A stretch of 64,000 bases of DNA from positions 1,037,501-1,101,500 of the forward strand of contig NZ_CP035310.1 in the NCBI RefSeq assembly GCF_004114695.1. The letters are read 5' to 3'. Of the stretch, positions 46,966 through 56,426 are shown one piece after another. The first letter of the stretch is position 1. Each line of letters begins with the position of its first letter. A model generated the notes under the pieces. That model was not told the DNA's origin, did no database searches, and saw only the letters and a list, made by a program, of their open reading frames with translations. Source of the DNA: Erythrobacter sp. HKB08. GTDB lineage: Bacteria; Pseudomonadota; Alphaproteobacteria; Sphingomonadales; Sphingomonadaceae. Position numbers and translations under genes: made by a program.

Positions 46966-48245
46966 TATCGGGTCGGCTCCAGCTCGGTTACGCCGCCCAT
47001 ATAAGGCTGCAATGCGGTCGGAACCGTGACGCTGCCGTCGGCCTGCTGGTAATTCTCGATCACCGCGACGAGCGTGCGCCCGACCGCGAGGCCGGATCCG
47101 TTGAGCGTATGGACGAACTGCGTCTTTTTCTCGCCCTCGGGGCGGTAGCGCGCGTTCATGCGGCGCGCCTGGAAGTCGCCGGTGTTCGAGCAGGAGCTGA
47201 TTTCGCGATAGGCGCCCTGGCCGGGCAGCCACACCTCGAGGTCGTAGGTCTTGCGTGCGCCGAAGCCCATGTCGCCGGTGCACAGCAGCATCTTGCGATA
47301 GGGCAGCTCGAGTGCCTGCAGGATGCCTTCTGCCGCAGCCGTCATGCGCTCGTGCTCGGCCTCGCTCTCTTCCGGTCGGCAGATGCTGACGAGCTCGCAT
47401 TTCTCGAACTGGTGCTGGCGGATGAAACCGCGCGTGTCCTTGCCCGCCGCGCCTGCTTCGGAGCGGAAGCACAGGGTGAGCGCGGTCAGCCGCATCGGCA
47501 GCGCGCTGTCGTCGAGGATTTCGCCCATGACCGAGCTGGTCAGGCTGACTTCGGACGTCGGGATGAGCCAGCGGCCATCGGTCGTGCGGAAACTGTCTTC
47601 GGCGAACTTGGGCAGCTTGTCGGTGCCGTACATGGCCTCGTCGCGCACCAGGACGGGCGGGTTGCATTCGGTGTAGCCGTTCTCGCGCGTCTGCTGGTCG
47701 AGCATGAACTGGCCGAGCGCGCGGTGGAGGCGCGCCATGTCGCCGCGCAGGAACGTGAAACGAGCGCCCGAGATATTGGCACCGGTCTCGAAATCCATGC
47801 CCAGCGCGGGGCCGATATCGGCGTGTTCCTTGGCATCGAAATCGAACGCGCGCGGGTCGCCCCAGCGGCTGATCTCGACATTGCCTTCCTCGTCGTCGCC
47901 CTCAGGTACGTCGTCGGCCGGCATGTTGGGGATGCGGGCGAGCATGTCCTCGAGCTGCGAGCCGAGTTCGCGCTCGCGTTCCTCGAGTTCGGGCAGGGTG
48001 CGCTTGATCTCGGCGACTTCGGCCTTGAGCGCTTCGGCCTTGTCCTTGTCGCCCTGGCCCATGGCCTGGCCGATCGCCTTCGACGCCTCGTTGCGGCGAC
48101 TCTGCGCCTCCTGCATCCTGGTCGTAACCTCGCGCCGTTCGGCGTCGAGCTTCAGGATGGTGCCGGCCACCGGCTCCGCGCCGCGGCGGGCGAGGGCGGC
48201 GTCGAATGCGTCGGGATTGTCGCGGATAAAGCGGATGTCATGCAT
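46965..48245 (-). CDS. serS: Seryl-tRNA synthetase
   Basis: Class II aminoacyl-tRNA synthetase, 426 residues. N-terminal long coiled-coil arm (about 30-110), then the catalytic core with motif 2 ([26 protein letters not shown] region) and motif 3 ([19 protein letters not shown]). Start [18 protein letters not shown] is typical of SerRS. First gene of the serS-surE-M23 run. Confidence 0.96.
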   Translation of the reverse strand: MHDIRFIRDNPDAFDAALARRGAEPVAGTILKLDAERREVTTRMQEAQSRRNEASKAIGQAMGQGDKDKAEALKAEVAEIKRTLPELEERERELGSQLEDMLARIPNMPADDVPEGDDEEGNVEISRWGDPRAFDFDAKEHADIGPALGMDFETGANISGARFTFLRGDMARLHRALGQFMLDQQTRENGYTECNPPVLVRDEAMYGTDKLPKFAEDSFRTTDGRWLIPTSEVSLTSSVMGEILDDSALPMRLTALTLCFRSEAGAAGKDTRGFIRQHQFEKCELVSICRPEESEAEHERMTAAAEGILQALELPYRKMLLCTGDMGFGARKTYDLEVWLPGQGAYREISSCSNTGDFQARRMNARYRPEGEKKTQFVHTLNGSGLAVGRTLVAVIENYQQADGSVTVPTALQPYMGGVTELEPTR

Positions 48246-48320
48246 GGCGCGCGCTATGGAGAGTTTTGCGAGGGCCTTCAAGCACCGGAACGCCCGCGCG
48301 AGCGGGGGATTTGACCGGTC

Positions 48321-48611
48321 ATGACGCGCCTCGTCCACTTCGTCGGCTTCCGGGACGACCGGTACTGGAATGCGCGGCGCGTATTCGGCCCGCCCGACAT
48401 GATCCACCGCGACTGGGACCGTTATGCCGCCGACGACGTCGCGCCGGGCGATACGGTGGTGTTCGCGGAAGGGGAGTGGAACCAGAGACCGCGCAGCTTC
48501 ACGGTGGAAGCTGCGCGGTCGAGGGCGAAGCGACGGGATGGAGGCCCGTCACCTCGACTGGGTCAGAAGCGGAATTCGCCGGTCACGAAGAAGCGCCGCG
48601 GATCGCCGTAG
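48321..48611 (+). CDS. Small hypothetical protein with doubtful C-terminus
   Basis: 96-residue frame. Residues 1-55 look genuine ([47 protein letters not shown] in parts), acidic and well composed. Residues 57-96 are basic and low in complexity and run through a perfect hairpin and 49 bases into the end of the convergent TonB receptor gene. The gene may have lost its original stop, or be frameshifted. No known function. Confidence 0.55.
   Translation: MTRLVHFVGFRDDRYWNARRVFGPPDMIHRDWDRYAADDVAPGDTVVFAEGEWNQRPRSFTVEAARSRAKRRDGGPSPRLGQKRNSPVTKKRRGSP
48487..48520. terminator. Strong hairpin downstream of the TonB receptor gene
   Basis: Arms of 14 bases (GACCGCGCAGCTTC at 48487-48500, perfect complement at 48507-48520) enclose a six-base loop. 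It lies 42 bases past the stop of the leftward receptor gene, as expected for its terminator, but has no clear T-run on either strand. It also lies inside the small rightward frame. Confidence 0.6.
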
Positions 48612-50908
48612 AAGCCGGTCAGCGTGCCTTCGAGGCCGAGCGTCGGCACGATCGGCTGCCCGTTCACACCGCCTGCCACGAAGTTGTAGCCCGCGACGAT
48701 ATAGCGCTTGTCGGTCAGGTTCTTGCCGTGGACGCCGATCGACCAGCGATCGTCATCCGAGGTGTAGACGATGCTCGCATCGAGCAGGACGAAACCGTCC
48801 TGGTCGAGGAACTGGTTCGGCACTTCGAACTGGCTCGCATCCGAACGCATCGACATCGAACCGAGGAAATCGACGATGCCCGGACCGACCGGCAGGCCGA
48901 GATCGAAGCCGGTGTTGAGCGTCCATTCCGGCGTGTTCTGGAACACGCGCTGGTCGGCGACATCGTTGCCGAAGGCGTCGATGAACTGGTTGTACTCCGC
49001 ATCGACATAGCCGACCGCCCAATTCACCGAGAAACGGCTGCCGAGGCCCGCGAAGTCCTTGCCGACGAGCGCGTTGCCTTCGAATTCGAAGCCGTTGACG
49101 TCCGCGTCGCCTGCGTTGGAGGTGATGCCGATGAAAGTGTCGTTGATCCCGTCGTTGTTCGTATCGAGGCCGACCGAACCGGGGATCTGGATGTCGGTAT
49201 AGTCACCCTTGAACAGGGCGAGAGCGACATTCAGGCGATTGTCGAGCAGCGACGCCTTCCAGCCCAGTTCGAAGCTGTCGACCTTTTCCGGTGCGAAGCG
49301 CAGGAAATTGAACTGGTCGTCGAAATCCACATCGCCATCACCATCGAGGTCGGGCGCCGCCGTGCTCTGGCCGCGCGGGTCGAAGCCGCCGCCCTTGAAG
49401 CCTTTCGAATAGGTGAAATAGATGTTGTGGTTCTGGTTCGGCTTGAAGCTGATCGAGGCACGCGGAGTGAACTCCTTGAACGTCTCGCTACCCTCGAAGT
49501 CCGAAGTGACCGCAATCGGGATCGCGGTGGACGGCGGGAACAGGTCCGAGAAGCCGCCGATGAAGGTGGTGCGCAGGATGCGGCTGGAACGCTTGTCCCA
49601 CGTATAGCGCCCGCCGAGCGATACGCTCAGCCTATCGGTGAAGTCGTAGGTGAAGTCGCCGAAGACCGAGAAGGTCTCGGTATCGACGTCGCCCAGCGTC
49701 TGCGCATTGAGGCCCGGCAGGCTGATGAGCGTACCGGTGGTGAACAGGGCCACGTCGAACGCGGTGAAGGCATTCGCATCGAGGTAGTATGCCCCGATGA
49801 CGCCATTCAGCCTGTCGCCTTCGTAGAGCAGCTGGAATTCCTGGCTCAGCTGGTCGTTCTCGTAGATCGCCGGCACATCGAGGTCGGCTGCGGGCAGGCT
49901 GTCGAAATCGATCGGCGTGGTCGACTTGTCCTCGCGGTAGCCGGTGATCGATTTGAGCGTGATCGTGTCGGAAACCTCGACAGCGATCTGCAGCGCGCCG
50001 CCATAGGCTTCGACTTCCTGGTCGACCACGTTGAGGCCGGAGCGGGTGTCGTAGACGTCGTCGAGCACCGGCGCGCCCGAAAGCAGGCCGGGGATGAGAC
50101 GCGTGCCTTGGCGCGGGTCGCTGTCGTCCTTCACATAGTCGCCCGACAGGCGGATGAAGAGCGGGCCGTTGTCGAATTCGATCGTGCCGCGCGCTGCCCA
50201 CACGTCCTTGTTGTAGTTCTCGACGCCCGGCTGGACGAGGTTGTCGCCGAAACCGCCGCGCGACAGGCGAGCACCGCTCGCGCCGATGCGCAGATTATCG
50301 GTCAGCGGGGTGGAGGCGCTGATGATCAGGTCGGCCTGGTCGTAGCTGCCATAGGTGCCGCGGATCTTGACCGAGGTGTCCTCGGGCAGGCGCGCGGTGA
50401 CATATTTGATCGCGCCGCCGATCGTGTTGCGACCGTAGAGCGTGCCCTGCGGGCCGCGTAGCACCTCGATCCGCTCGACGTCGTAGATATCGAGCACGGC
50501 CGCCTGCGGGCGGTTGAGATAGACATCGTCGACATAGAGGCCGACGCCCGCTTCGAAGCCGGCGACCGGGTCCTGCTGGCCGACGCCGCGGATGAAGGCG
50601 GTCAGCGTGGTGTTCGTGCCGCGGCTGACCTCGAGCGTGAGGTTGGGCACTTCCTGGCCGATTTCGGTGATGTCGAGCGTGCCGGACTTGCTCAGCTGCT
50701 CGCCCGAGACGGCGGTGATCGAAAGCGGGACGTCGGTGATCCGCTCCTCGCGGCGGCGGGCGGTGACGACGATGGGGCCGTCGCTCGCATCATTGGTGGC
50801 ACGGGTGTCGCTATCCACTTCCTGCGCGGAAACCGACGCCGGGGCGAAAGCAATTGCAGCCGAGCCGGCAAGCAGCATGGCAGCCAAACGAGGTGGCGAA
50901 AAAGACAT
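48563..50908 (-). CDS. TonB-dependent receptor (general type)
   Basis: Outer-membrane active transporter, 781 residues: signal peptide about 1-29 (SVSAQ), TonB-box-like region PIVVTARRREE, plug domain about 55-165 (VPLSITAVSGEQL, RGVGQQDPVAGFEAGVGLYVDDVY, VLRGPQGTLYGRNTIGGAI), then a barrel ending in Phe. This plug type is common in sphingomonads and is not tied to one substrate; plant or lipid compounds are possible. GGGAGAGG precedes the start. Divergent TetR regulator suggests substrate-controlled expression. Confidence 0.92.
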   Translation of the reverse strand: MSFSPPRLAAMLLAGSAAIAFAPASVSAQEVDSDTRATNDASDGPIVVTARRREERITDVPLSITAVSGEQLSKSGTLDITEIGQEVPNLTLEVSRGTNTTLTAFIRGVGQQDPVAGFEAGVGLYVDDVYLNRPQAAVLDIYDVERIEVLRGPQGTLYGRNTIGGAIKYVTARLPEDTSVKIRGTYGSYDQADLIISASTPLTDNLRIGASGARLSRGGFGDNLVQPGVENYNKDVWAARGTIEFDNGPLFIRLSGDYVKDDSDPRQGTRLIPGLLSGAPVLDDVYDTRSGLNVVDQEVEAYGGALQIAVEVSDTITLKSITGYREDKSTTPIDFDSLPAADLDVPAIYENDQLSQEFQLLYEGDRLNGVIGAYYLDANAFTAFDVALFTTGTLISLPGLNAQTLGDVDTETFSVFGDFTYDFTDRLSVSLGGRYTWDKRSSRILRTTFIGGFSDLFPPSTAIPIAVTSDFEGSETFKEFTPRASISFKPNQNHNIYFTYSKGFKGGGFDPRGQSTAAPDLDGDGDVDFDDQFNFLRFAPEKVDSFELGWKASLLDNRLNVALALFKGDYTDIQIPGSVGLDTNNDGINDTFIGITSNAGDADVNGFEFEGNALVGKDFAGLGSRFSVNWAVGYVDAEYNQFIDAFGNDVADQRVFQNTPEWTLNTGFDLGLPVGPGIVDFLGSMSMRSDASQFEVPNQFLDQDGFVLLDASIVYTSDDDRWSIGVHGKNLTDKRYIVAGYNFVAGGVNGQPIVPTLGLEGTLTGFYGDPRRFFVTGEFRF

Positions 50909-50946
50909 CGAATCCTCTCCCTGATTGTCTCTTTCCCCGCTCAATA

Positions 50947-50969
50947 TTGAAACCTGAACCAACTTTCAA
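50947..50969. promoter_or_regulatory. Candidate operator between TonB receptor and tetR
   Basis: TTGAAA and TTTCAA form a spaced inverted repeat with 11 bases between, in the 104-base divergent intergenic region. Its position suits a TetR operator controlling both genes. The arms are short, so chance is possible. Confidence 0.35.
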
Positions 50970-51012
50970 GTTTAGTCTTGTGGATTGGGTCAAAGCGACC
51001 TAGCATCATGGA

Positions 51013-51636
51013 ATGGAGAGGGGTTCGGGGACCGCCGCTATCGATGCGCACAAGGCGCCGCGCACCGAGCGTGGGCGCAAGACCCTGCGCAAGCTGCTCG
51101 ACGCTGCCGCAACCGAGTTCGGCGAAAAGGGTTTCCACGACGCTTCGATCAGCGGGATCACTCGCCGCGCCGGCGTCGCGCTGGGCAGTTTCTACACCTA
51201 TTTCGATTCCAAGGACGCGATTTTCCGCGCGTTGGTGAGCGACATGAGCGAGGCGGTGAAGACCGCCGCACGCGATGCGCTGACCGAGCCGATGGATGCG
51301 CTGACGATAGAACGCGAGGCGCTCGCCGCCTTCCTGCGCTTCGCCAGCGAGCACAAGGAAGTCTACCGCATCATCGACGAGGCCGAATTCGTCGATCCGG
51401 CGAGCTATCGCGGCCACTACGAGACGATTGCGGCGCGTATTCTCGAGCGCCTGCGTGAAGGCGCGGCCAAGGGTGAGTTACGCGCCGAACCGCATGAGGC
51501 CCATGCCTGGGCGCTGATGGGAATGAACGTCTTCCTCGGCCTGCGATATGCTATCTGGGGCAAGGGCGAGATGGACGCCGATAGCATTGCCGGCATCGCC
51601 AACGAACTGCTCGCCGACGGCTTGAGGAAACGCTGA
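51013..51636 (+). CDS. TetR family transcriptional regulator
   Basis: 207 residues. N-terminal TetR helix-turn-helix (about 20-66: LLDAAATEFGEKGFHDASISGITRRAGVALGSFYTYF in parts), then a helical ligand-binding domain. Probably represses the divergent TonB receptor gene in response to a small molecule; this is inferred from the arrangement. The first of the plausible Met codons with a GGAG-like context was taken as start. Confidence 0.9.
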   Translation: MERGSGTAAIDAHKAPRTERGRKTLRKLLDAAATEFGEKGFHDASISGITRRAGVALGSFYTYFDSKDAIFRALVSDMSEAVKTAARDALTEPMDALTIEREALAAFLRFASEHKEVYRIIDEAEFVDPASYRGHYETIAARILERLREGAAKGELRAEPHEAHAWALMGMNVFLGLRYAIWGKGEMDADSIAGIANELLADGLRKR

Positions 51637-51688
51637 TCTCCCGGAACCGTGCGGCTGCCAAGCCGTTGTTCGGGCAAAGGAGATTGAC

Positions 51689-51931
51689 ATGATTGGCAAG
51701 CTTATCGGCGCATTCGCCGGCTCGAAACTCGCAAGTTCCACCACTGGTACCGTTGGCGGCCCGATGGGTGCCGCATTGGGTGTCGGTGCAGCCACAATCG
51801 CCAAGCGGCTGAGCCTCCCGGCTCTCGTCGCTATCACGGCAGGCGGCTACTTCGCGAAACGCTACATGGACAAGAAGAAGCAGGAAGAAACCACGCCGAC
51901 CCCGCCGAAGGTATCGCCGTCGGCTACCTGA
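51689..51931 (+). CDS. Small Gly/Ala-rich membrane protein
   Basis: 80 residues with a Gly/Ala/Ser-rich amphipathic first half, a likely membrane segment at about 43-55 and a charged Lys/Glu/Pro tail. AAAGGAG precedes the ATG well, so it is probably real. No family recognised. It is followed by a strong terminator. Confidence 0.65.
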   Translation: MIGKLIGAFAGSKLASSTTGTVGGPMGAALGVGAATIAKRLSLPALVAITAGGYFAKRYMDKKKQEETTPTPPKVSPSAT

Positions 51932-51950
51932 GCGAAGCCTGACACGAACG

Positions 51951-51985
51951 AAAAAGGCGCGCGGATCGAACCGCGCGCCTTTTTT
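51951..51985. terminator. Bidirectional rho-independent terminator
   Basis: A-run, nine-base GC-only stem (GGCGCGCGG / CCGCGCGCC), six-base loop, then six T. It can end the small rightward gene and the leftward tRNA transcript. Confidence 0.9.
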
Positions 51986-52009
51986 CTTGGCCGATTTCCG
52001 AGGAAGAAA

Positions 52010-52084
52010 TGGTGGGCGCGGCAAGGATTGAACTTGCGACCCCACCCGTGTGAAGGGTGTGCTCTACCACTGAGCTACGCGCCC
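52010..52084 (-). tRNA. tRNA-Val (anticodon CAC)
   Basis: 75-base cloverleaf on the minus strand. Acceptor stem GGGCGCG pairs with CGCGCCC, discriminator A and an encoded CCA follow. D arm GCTC...GAGC, anticodon stem ACCC/GGGT with loop TTCACAC giving anticodon CAC (reads GUG, valine), T arm GCAAG-TTCAATC-CTTGC. Confidence 0.93.
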
Positions 52085-52166
52085 GCCTTGTGAGACGACC
52101 TGAAAGGCCTCGTCCCGGCAGGGGCGCGCCTTTGCCACGCCCCTTGCCGGAATACAAGACTTCTCG

Positions 52167-54050
52167 TTACTCGGCGAAGAGCTTCGCGGCCTTGAACAGC
52201 CACCCGCCCTGCGCCTCGCCAGCGGCAAGAGCGCGCGGCTGGGCAGGGCATTCGAGGCAGTAGGCCTGCATGCCGCGCACCGACATCAGCATGTCGAGGT
52301 CGTTAGCGACCTGGCCGAGCAGCGCGTTCTGCTGGCGCGCGACCATCGAGAAGATGTCGCCGCCACCTTGCGGAGCTTCGCTGTCGTTGGTCAGCAGCGT
52401 CGCGAGCAGCGTGTTGTAGCCGCCGATGTCACTGCCGAGATAGCGCGCATGCCAGTCGCCTTCGCCAAGGCCCGCCTGCTCGGCGGCGTAGGCGAGGGCA
52501 TCCTCGATACCGCCATACTGGTCGACGAGACCGATCTGGCGCGCCGTTCCGCCGTCCCAGACGCGGCCCTGGCCGACGGTGTCGACCTGCTCGGTCGTCA
52601 TCTTGCGGCTTTCAGCAACGCGGGTGAGGAAGTCGGAATAGCCGTTCTCGATCGAGGCCTGCAGGATCGAATCGATCTCCGGCGTGAACCCGGCGATCAG
52701 GTCCGGCTGGCCCGACAGCGGCGTGGTGCGCACACCGTCCCCGTAAACGCCGAGGTCGGCAGCGGCGCGTTCGAACGTCGGGACGACCGCGAATATGCCG
52801 ATCGAACCGGTGATGCTTTCAGGCTCTGCGAAGATGCGATCCGCCGGGGTCGAGACCCAGTAGCCGCCGCTTGCAGCGACATTGGCCATCGAGACCACGA
52901 TCGGGATGTCCTTCGCCTTGTGGCGCAGGATCGCCTGGCGGATTTCCTCCGAAGCGGTGACCGAACCGCCGGGCGAATCGACCCGGACGACCAGTGCCTT
53001 GAGATCTTCGTCGAGTGCATCGTCGAGCAGGTCGGCAATGCGTTCGCCGCCGGCCGTGCCCGGGCCTGCATCGCCATCGACGATCACGCCTGCGATGGTC
53101 ACAACACCGATCGCATCGCCGGGCTTGTCAGGCGAATTGTCCGACAGCCACGGGTCGAGCTCGGTGTAGGCGTAGCTGCCCGGGGTATCGTCCCACGGGT
53201 CTTCGCCGACGAGTTCCGCGACGCGCTCGCCGAATTCGATGCGGCTGCCGAGCTTGTCGACAAGGCCAGCGTCGAGCGCAGCGGTGGCGAGGTCGCCATC
53301 CTTGCTCTGGATCCATTCGACGGGGCTGCCGGTGACGCGGTCGATATCCGCACCCGGGCGAGCCTTCTTGACGTTGGCCTGCCATTCTTCCCACAGCGCG
53401 CCGTAGAGCGCTTCGGCATTTTCACGCGCCTCGGGCGACATGTCGCTGCGCGAGAAAGGCTCGACCGCCGACTTGTAGCTGCCGACCTTGTAGACCCGCG
53501 CGTTGACCTTGAGGTTTTCGAGCAGCTCGCCGTAGTAGAGCTGCGAACCGCCGGGGCCGGCAATCAGCGCGCCGCCGAGCGGGTCGACCCAGACTTCGCT
53601 GGCATGGGCGGCGAGCATCATGTGCGCGTCGCCGTAACCCATCGAATAGGTGAGGACCGGCTTGTCAGCCGCGCGAACGCGGTCGAGCGCCGCGCCGACC
53701 GACTGCAGGTGGACCTGGCCCGCGCCGAGGAACTCCGACATGTCGATGACGACGGCCTTGATCCGGTCGTCGGTCGCCGCTTCGTTGAGTGCATGGACGA
53801 GGTCACGGACCTGGTATTCACCCATCGGTTCCTGCCCGGTGAGCAGGGCCGCGAGCGGATCGACTTCGGATTTTTCCTCGACGATCACGCCGTCGAGCTG
53901 GATCAGCAGCGCGCCTTCGCGAACCTGCGCAGGGCTCGGCCGTGCGGTCATGATTGCGAATAGCGCCCAGAAGAACAGCAACAGGAATACCAGGCTGAGC
54001 CCGTCCTTGATGCCGACCAGAAGTTTCCAGACCTTGCCTGCGAATGCCAT
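52167..54050 (-). CDS. sppA: Signal peptide peptidase SppA, long (67K) form
   Basis: Membrane-bound serine/lysine protease that degrades cleaved signal peptides. It is 627 residues: N-terminal membrane helix (about 17-36), then two tandem SppA/ClpP-like domains. The catalytic Lys is K193 (YKSAVEPFSR) and the catalytic Ser S394 (ASGGYW), split between the two repeats as in E. coli SppA. Start chosen at MAFAGKVW, where the anchor begins; the longer open frame upstream overlaps the divergent pyrB leader. Confidence 0.94.
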   Translation of the reverse strand: MAFAGKVWKLLVGIKDGLSLVFLLLFFWALFAIMTARPSPAQVREGALLIQLDGVIVEEKSEVDPLAALLTGQEPMGEYQVRDLVHALNEAATDDRIKAVVIDMSEFLGAGQVHLQSVGAALDRVRAADKPVLTYSMGYGDAHMMLAAHASEVWVDPLGGALIAGPGGSQLYYGELLENLKVNARVYKVGSYKSAVEPFSRSDMSPEARENAEALYGALWEEWQANVKKARPGADIDRVTGSPVEWIQSKDGDLATAALDAGLVDKLGSRIEFGERVAELVGEDPWDDTPGSYAYTELDPWLSDNSPDKPGDAIGVVTIAGVIVDGDAGPGTAGGERIADLLDDALDEDLKALVVRVDSPGGSVTASEEIRQAILRHKAKDIPIVVSMANVAASGGYWVSTPADRIFAEPESITGSIGIFAVVPTFERAAADLGVYGDGVRTTPLSGQPDLIAGFTPEIDSILQASIENGYSDFLTRVAESRKMTTEQVDTVGQGRVWDGGTARQIGLVDQYGGIEDALAYAAEQAGLGEGDWHARYLGSDIGGYNTLLATLLTNDSEAPQGGGDIFSMVARQQNALLGQVANDLDMLMSVRGMQAYCLECPAQPRALAAGEAQGGWLFKAAKLFAE

Positions 54051-54164
54051 TGAATTTCCTGTCCTGCGATTAGCCCCTTGTGCCTGACGTAAGCGGCAAG
54101 GGCGCGAGTTTCCAGTCGAATCCGCTTGAGCGGCTGACATCACTCGACTAACAGCCCCCCTTTA

Positions 54165-55196
54165 ATGACAGGTAAGCCGATCTCGACGTCGCCCGGCCGC
54201 TTTCCAGCGGGTCGGCGCGCCTTTCCGCATCGCGACCTGCTCGGCATTTCACATCTCGAGCGGCACGAAATCCTCTTCCTGCTGGCCGAGGCCGAGCAAT
54301 GGGTCGATCTCAACCGGCAATCGACCAAGCATGTCGATGCGCTCGCCGGGCTGACGATCATCAACGCCTTCTTCGAAAACTCGACCCGTACGCTGCTCAG
54401 CTTCGAAATCGCGGGCAAGCGGCTCGGTGCAGACGTGGTCAACATGCATGCCGCGCAGTCGAGCGTGAAAAAGGGCGAGACGCTGATCGATACCGCGATC
54501 ACGCTCAATGCCATGCGCGCCGATGCAATCGTCATCCGTCACGGATCGAGCGGCGCGGTCGACCTGATCGCGAGCAAGGTCGATTGCCCGGTCCTCAATG
54601 CGGGCGACGGCCAGCATGAACATCCGACGCAGGCCCTGCTCGACGCGCTGGCACTGCGTCATGCGCTGGCGGAGCGCGGGTGGGACAACGAGGACTTCAC
54701 CGGCCTCACCGTCACGATCTGCGGCGATATCCTGCATAGCCGCGTCGCGCGTTCGAACATCCTTTGCCTTACCGCGCTCGGCGCGAGCGTGCGCCTGTGC
54801 GCGCCGCCCGCGCTGATGCCTGCAGGGATCGAGGCGATGGGCGCGCAACCGTTCCACGATTTCGAAGCTGCGCTCGACGGGACGGACGTCGCGATGATGC
54901 TGCGCCTGCAGACCGAGCGGATGAGCGGCCAATTCATTCCCTCGGCGCGCGAGTATCACCACCTCTACGGTCTCACGAAAGAGCGTCTCGAACGCTGTGC
55001 GCCCGATGCGCTGGTCATGCACCCGGGGCCGATGAACCGCGGGGTCGAGATCGACAGCGACGTGGCCGACATGCTCGATCGCTCGATTATCACCCGGCAG
55101 GTCGAAATGGGCGTCGCCATCCGCATGGCGAGCCTCGACGTGCTGACGCGCAGGGCGCGCGGGGTCGAAGGCTGGAACGACGGGGAATGGCAATGA
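54165..55196 (+). CDS. pyrB: Aspartate carbamoyltransferase catalytic chain
   Basis: Makes carbamoyl-aspartate in pyrimidine synthesis. It is 343 residues, slightly long at the N-terminus. The carbamoyl-phosphate site [12 protein letters not shown] (70-81), SSVKKGET loop, HPTQ (153-156) and MHPGPMNRG are intact. No pyrI is present. Its stop overlaps the start of the dihydroorotase homologue (ATGA), as in the pyrBC' pair of pseudomonads. Confidence 0.95.
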   Translation: MTGKPISTSPGRFPAGRRAFPHRDLLGISHLERHEILFLLAEAEQWVDLNRQSTKHVDALAGLTIINAFFENSTRTLLSFEIAGKRLGADVVNMHAAQSSVKKGETLIDTAITLNAMRADAIVIRHGSSGAVDLIASKVDCPVLNAGDGQHEHPTQALLDALALRHALAERGWDNEDFTGLTVTICGDILHSRVARSNILCLTALGASVRLCAPPALMPAGIEAMGAQPFHDFEAALDGTDVAMMLRLQTERMSGQFIPSAREYHHLYGLTKERLERCAPDALVMHPGPMNRGVEIDSDVADMLDRSIITRQVEMGVAIRMASLDVLTRRARGVEGWNDGEWQ

Positions 55197-56419
55197 AACA
55201 GACCGCTCCCCTGACCATCACCGGCGGCAGGCTGGTGACGCCCGAAGGCCTGCGCGAAGGCGCGATCAGGCTGGCGAACGGCACGATCGAGGCGATCGGT
55301 GATCTCGAACCGGGCGAAGGCGAGGAAGGGCTCGATGCGCGAGGGCAGATCGTCGCGCCGGGCCTCGTCGATTTCGGCGTATTCCGGGTCGACAAGCCCG
55401 CGTTCCATTTCGGCGGCATCACGCGGGCAGCGCTGATGCCCGACCAGTCCCCGCCGCTCGACTATCCGAGCCGGATCAACTTCATCGCCAAGAGCGGCAA
55501 GCCCGACCTGTGGGTCCACCCGCTTGCCGCTGCGACGCGCGGTCTCGAGGGGACCGAACTCGCCGAAATCGGCCTGATGCGCGATGCAGGCGCGCGCGGC
55601 GTTGCGACCGGGCGGCGCTGGATTGCCGATTCCGGCACCATGCTGCGCCTGCTGCAATATGCCGCCATGCTCGACCTCGTCGTGGTGACTCACGCGGAGG
55701 ACGCGGCGCTCGCCGGTTCCGCCGTTGCGACAGCGGGTGAAATGGCGACCCGCCTCGGCCTGCCGAGCGCGCCTGCCGAGGCAGAGGCTCTGGCAGTCGC
55801 GCGCGACATCGCGCTTGCCGAATTGTCGGGTGCGAGGCTCCATTTCCGGCAGGTGACGACCCGCGTCGCGCTCGATCTCGTTCGAGCCGCGAAGGCGCGC
55901 GGGGTGAACGTGACCGCCGGGGTAACGCCCGCGCATTTCATGTTGTCCGACCTCGCGACGGCAGAATTCCGCACCTTCGCCCGTCTCTCGCCGCCGCTGC
56001 GCAGTGAAGAGGATCGCAAGGCCGTGATCGAGGCGATCGGCGACGGAACGATCGACGTGATCGCGAGCGGCCACGACCCGCGCGGTGCGGAGGACAAGCG
56101 CCTGCCGTTCTCCGATGCGGAGCCGGGCATGGCGGGGGCGGAAACGCTGCTCGCCATGACGCTGACGCTGGTGCGCGACGGGGTGATCGACGAGGCGCGG
56201 GCCTTCGAGCTTCTTGCGTCCACCCCGGCACGTCTGCTCGGCGTTCGCGCAGGCGCCCTGGTCGAAGGTTACGAGGCGGACATCTGCCTCGTCGATGCGG
56301 AGAAGCCGTGGATCGTCGACAGCCGCAAGATGGAGGCCGCTGCGGGCAATACCCCGTTCGACGGCCAGCCCGCGCAGGGCCGCGCGACCTGCGTCATCAA
56401 GGGCGGCGTGATCCTCTAG
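55193..56419 (+). CDS. Dihydroorotase-like protein lacking catalytic residues (PyrC')
   Basis: 408-residue amidohydrolase-fold protein. The zinc motif DxHxH after beta 1 reads DFGVF (60-64), and the catalytic TDHAPH block reads SGHDPR (292-297), so dihydroorotase activity is very unlikely. Other family blocks remain (HAED at 168-170 region, [10 protein letters not shown]). In Pseudomonas, an inactive PyrC' encoded with pyrB is a structural partner needed by aspartate carbamoyltransferase; the same role is inferred here. An active PyrC must be encoded elsewhere. An alternative ATG lies six bases upstream. Confidence 0.88.
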   Translation: MKQTAPLTITGGRLVTPEGLREGAIRLANGTIEAIGDLEPGEGEEGLDARGQIVAPGLVDFGVFRVDKPAFHFGGITRAALMPDQSPPLDYPSRINFIAKSGKPDLWVHPLAAATRGLEGTELAEIGLMRDAGARGVATGRRWIADSGTMLRLLQYAAMLDLVVVTHAEDAALAGSAVATAGEMATRLGLPSAPAEAEALAVARDIALAELSGARLHFRQVTTRVALDLVRAAKARGVNVTAGVTPAHFMLSDLATAEFRTFARLSPPLRSEEDRKAVIEAIGDGTIDVIASGHDPRGAEDKRLPFSDAEPGMAGAETLLAMTLTLVRDGVIDEARAFELLASTPARLLGVRAGALVEGYEADICLVDAEKPWIVDSRKMEAAAGNTPFDGQPAQGRATCVIKGGVIL

Positions 56420-56426
56420 GCGCGGC

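Noticed and set aside
48266-50461. 731-codon open frame on the plus strand
   Set aside because: It is antisense to the TonB receptor gene, lacks any recognisable motif, and such long open shadows are common in GC-rich DNA with strong third-position bias.
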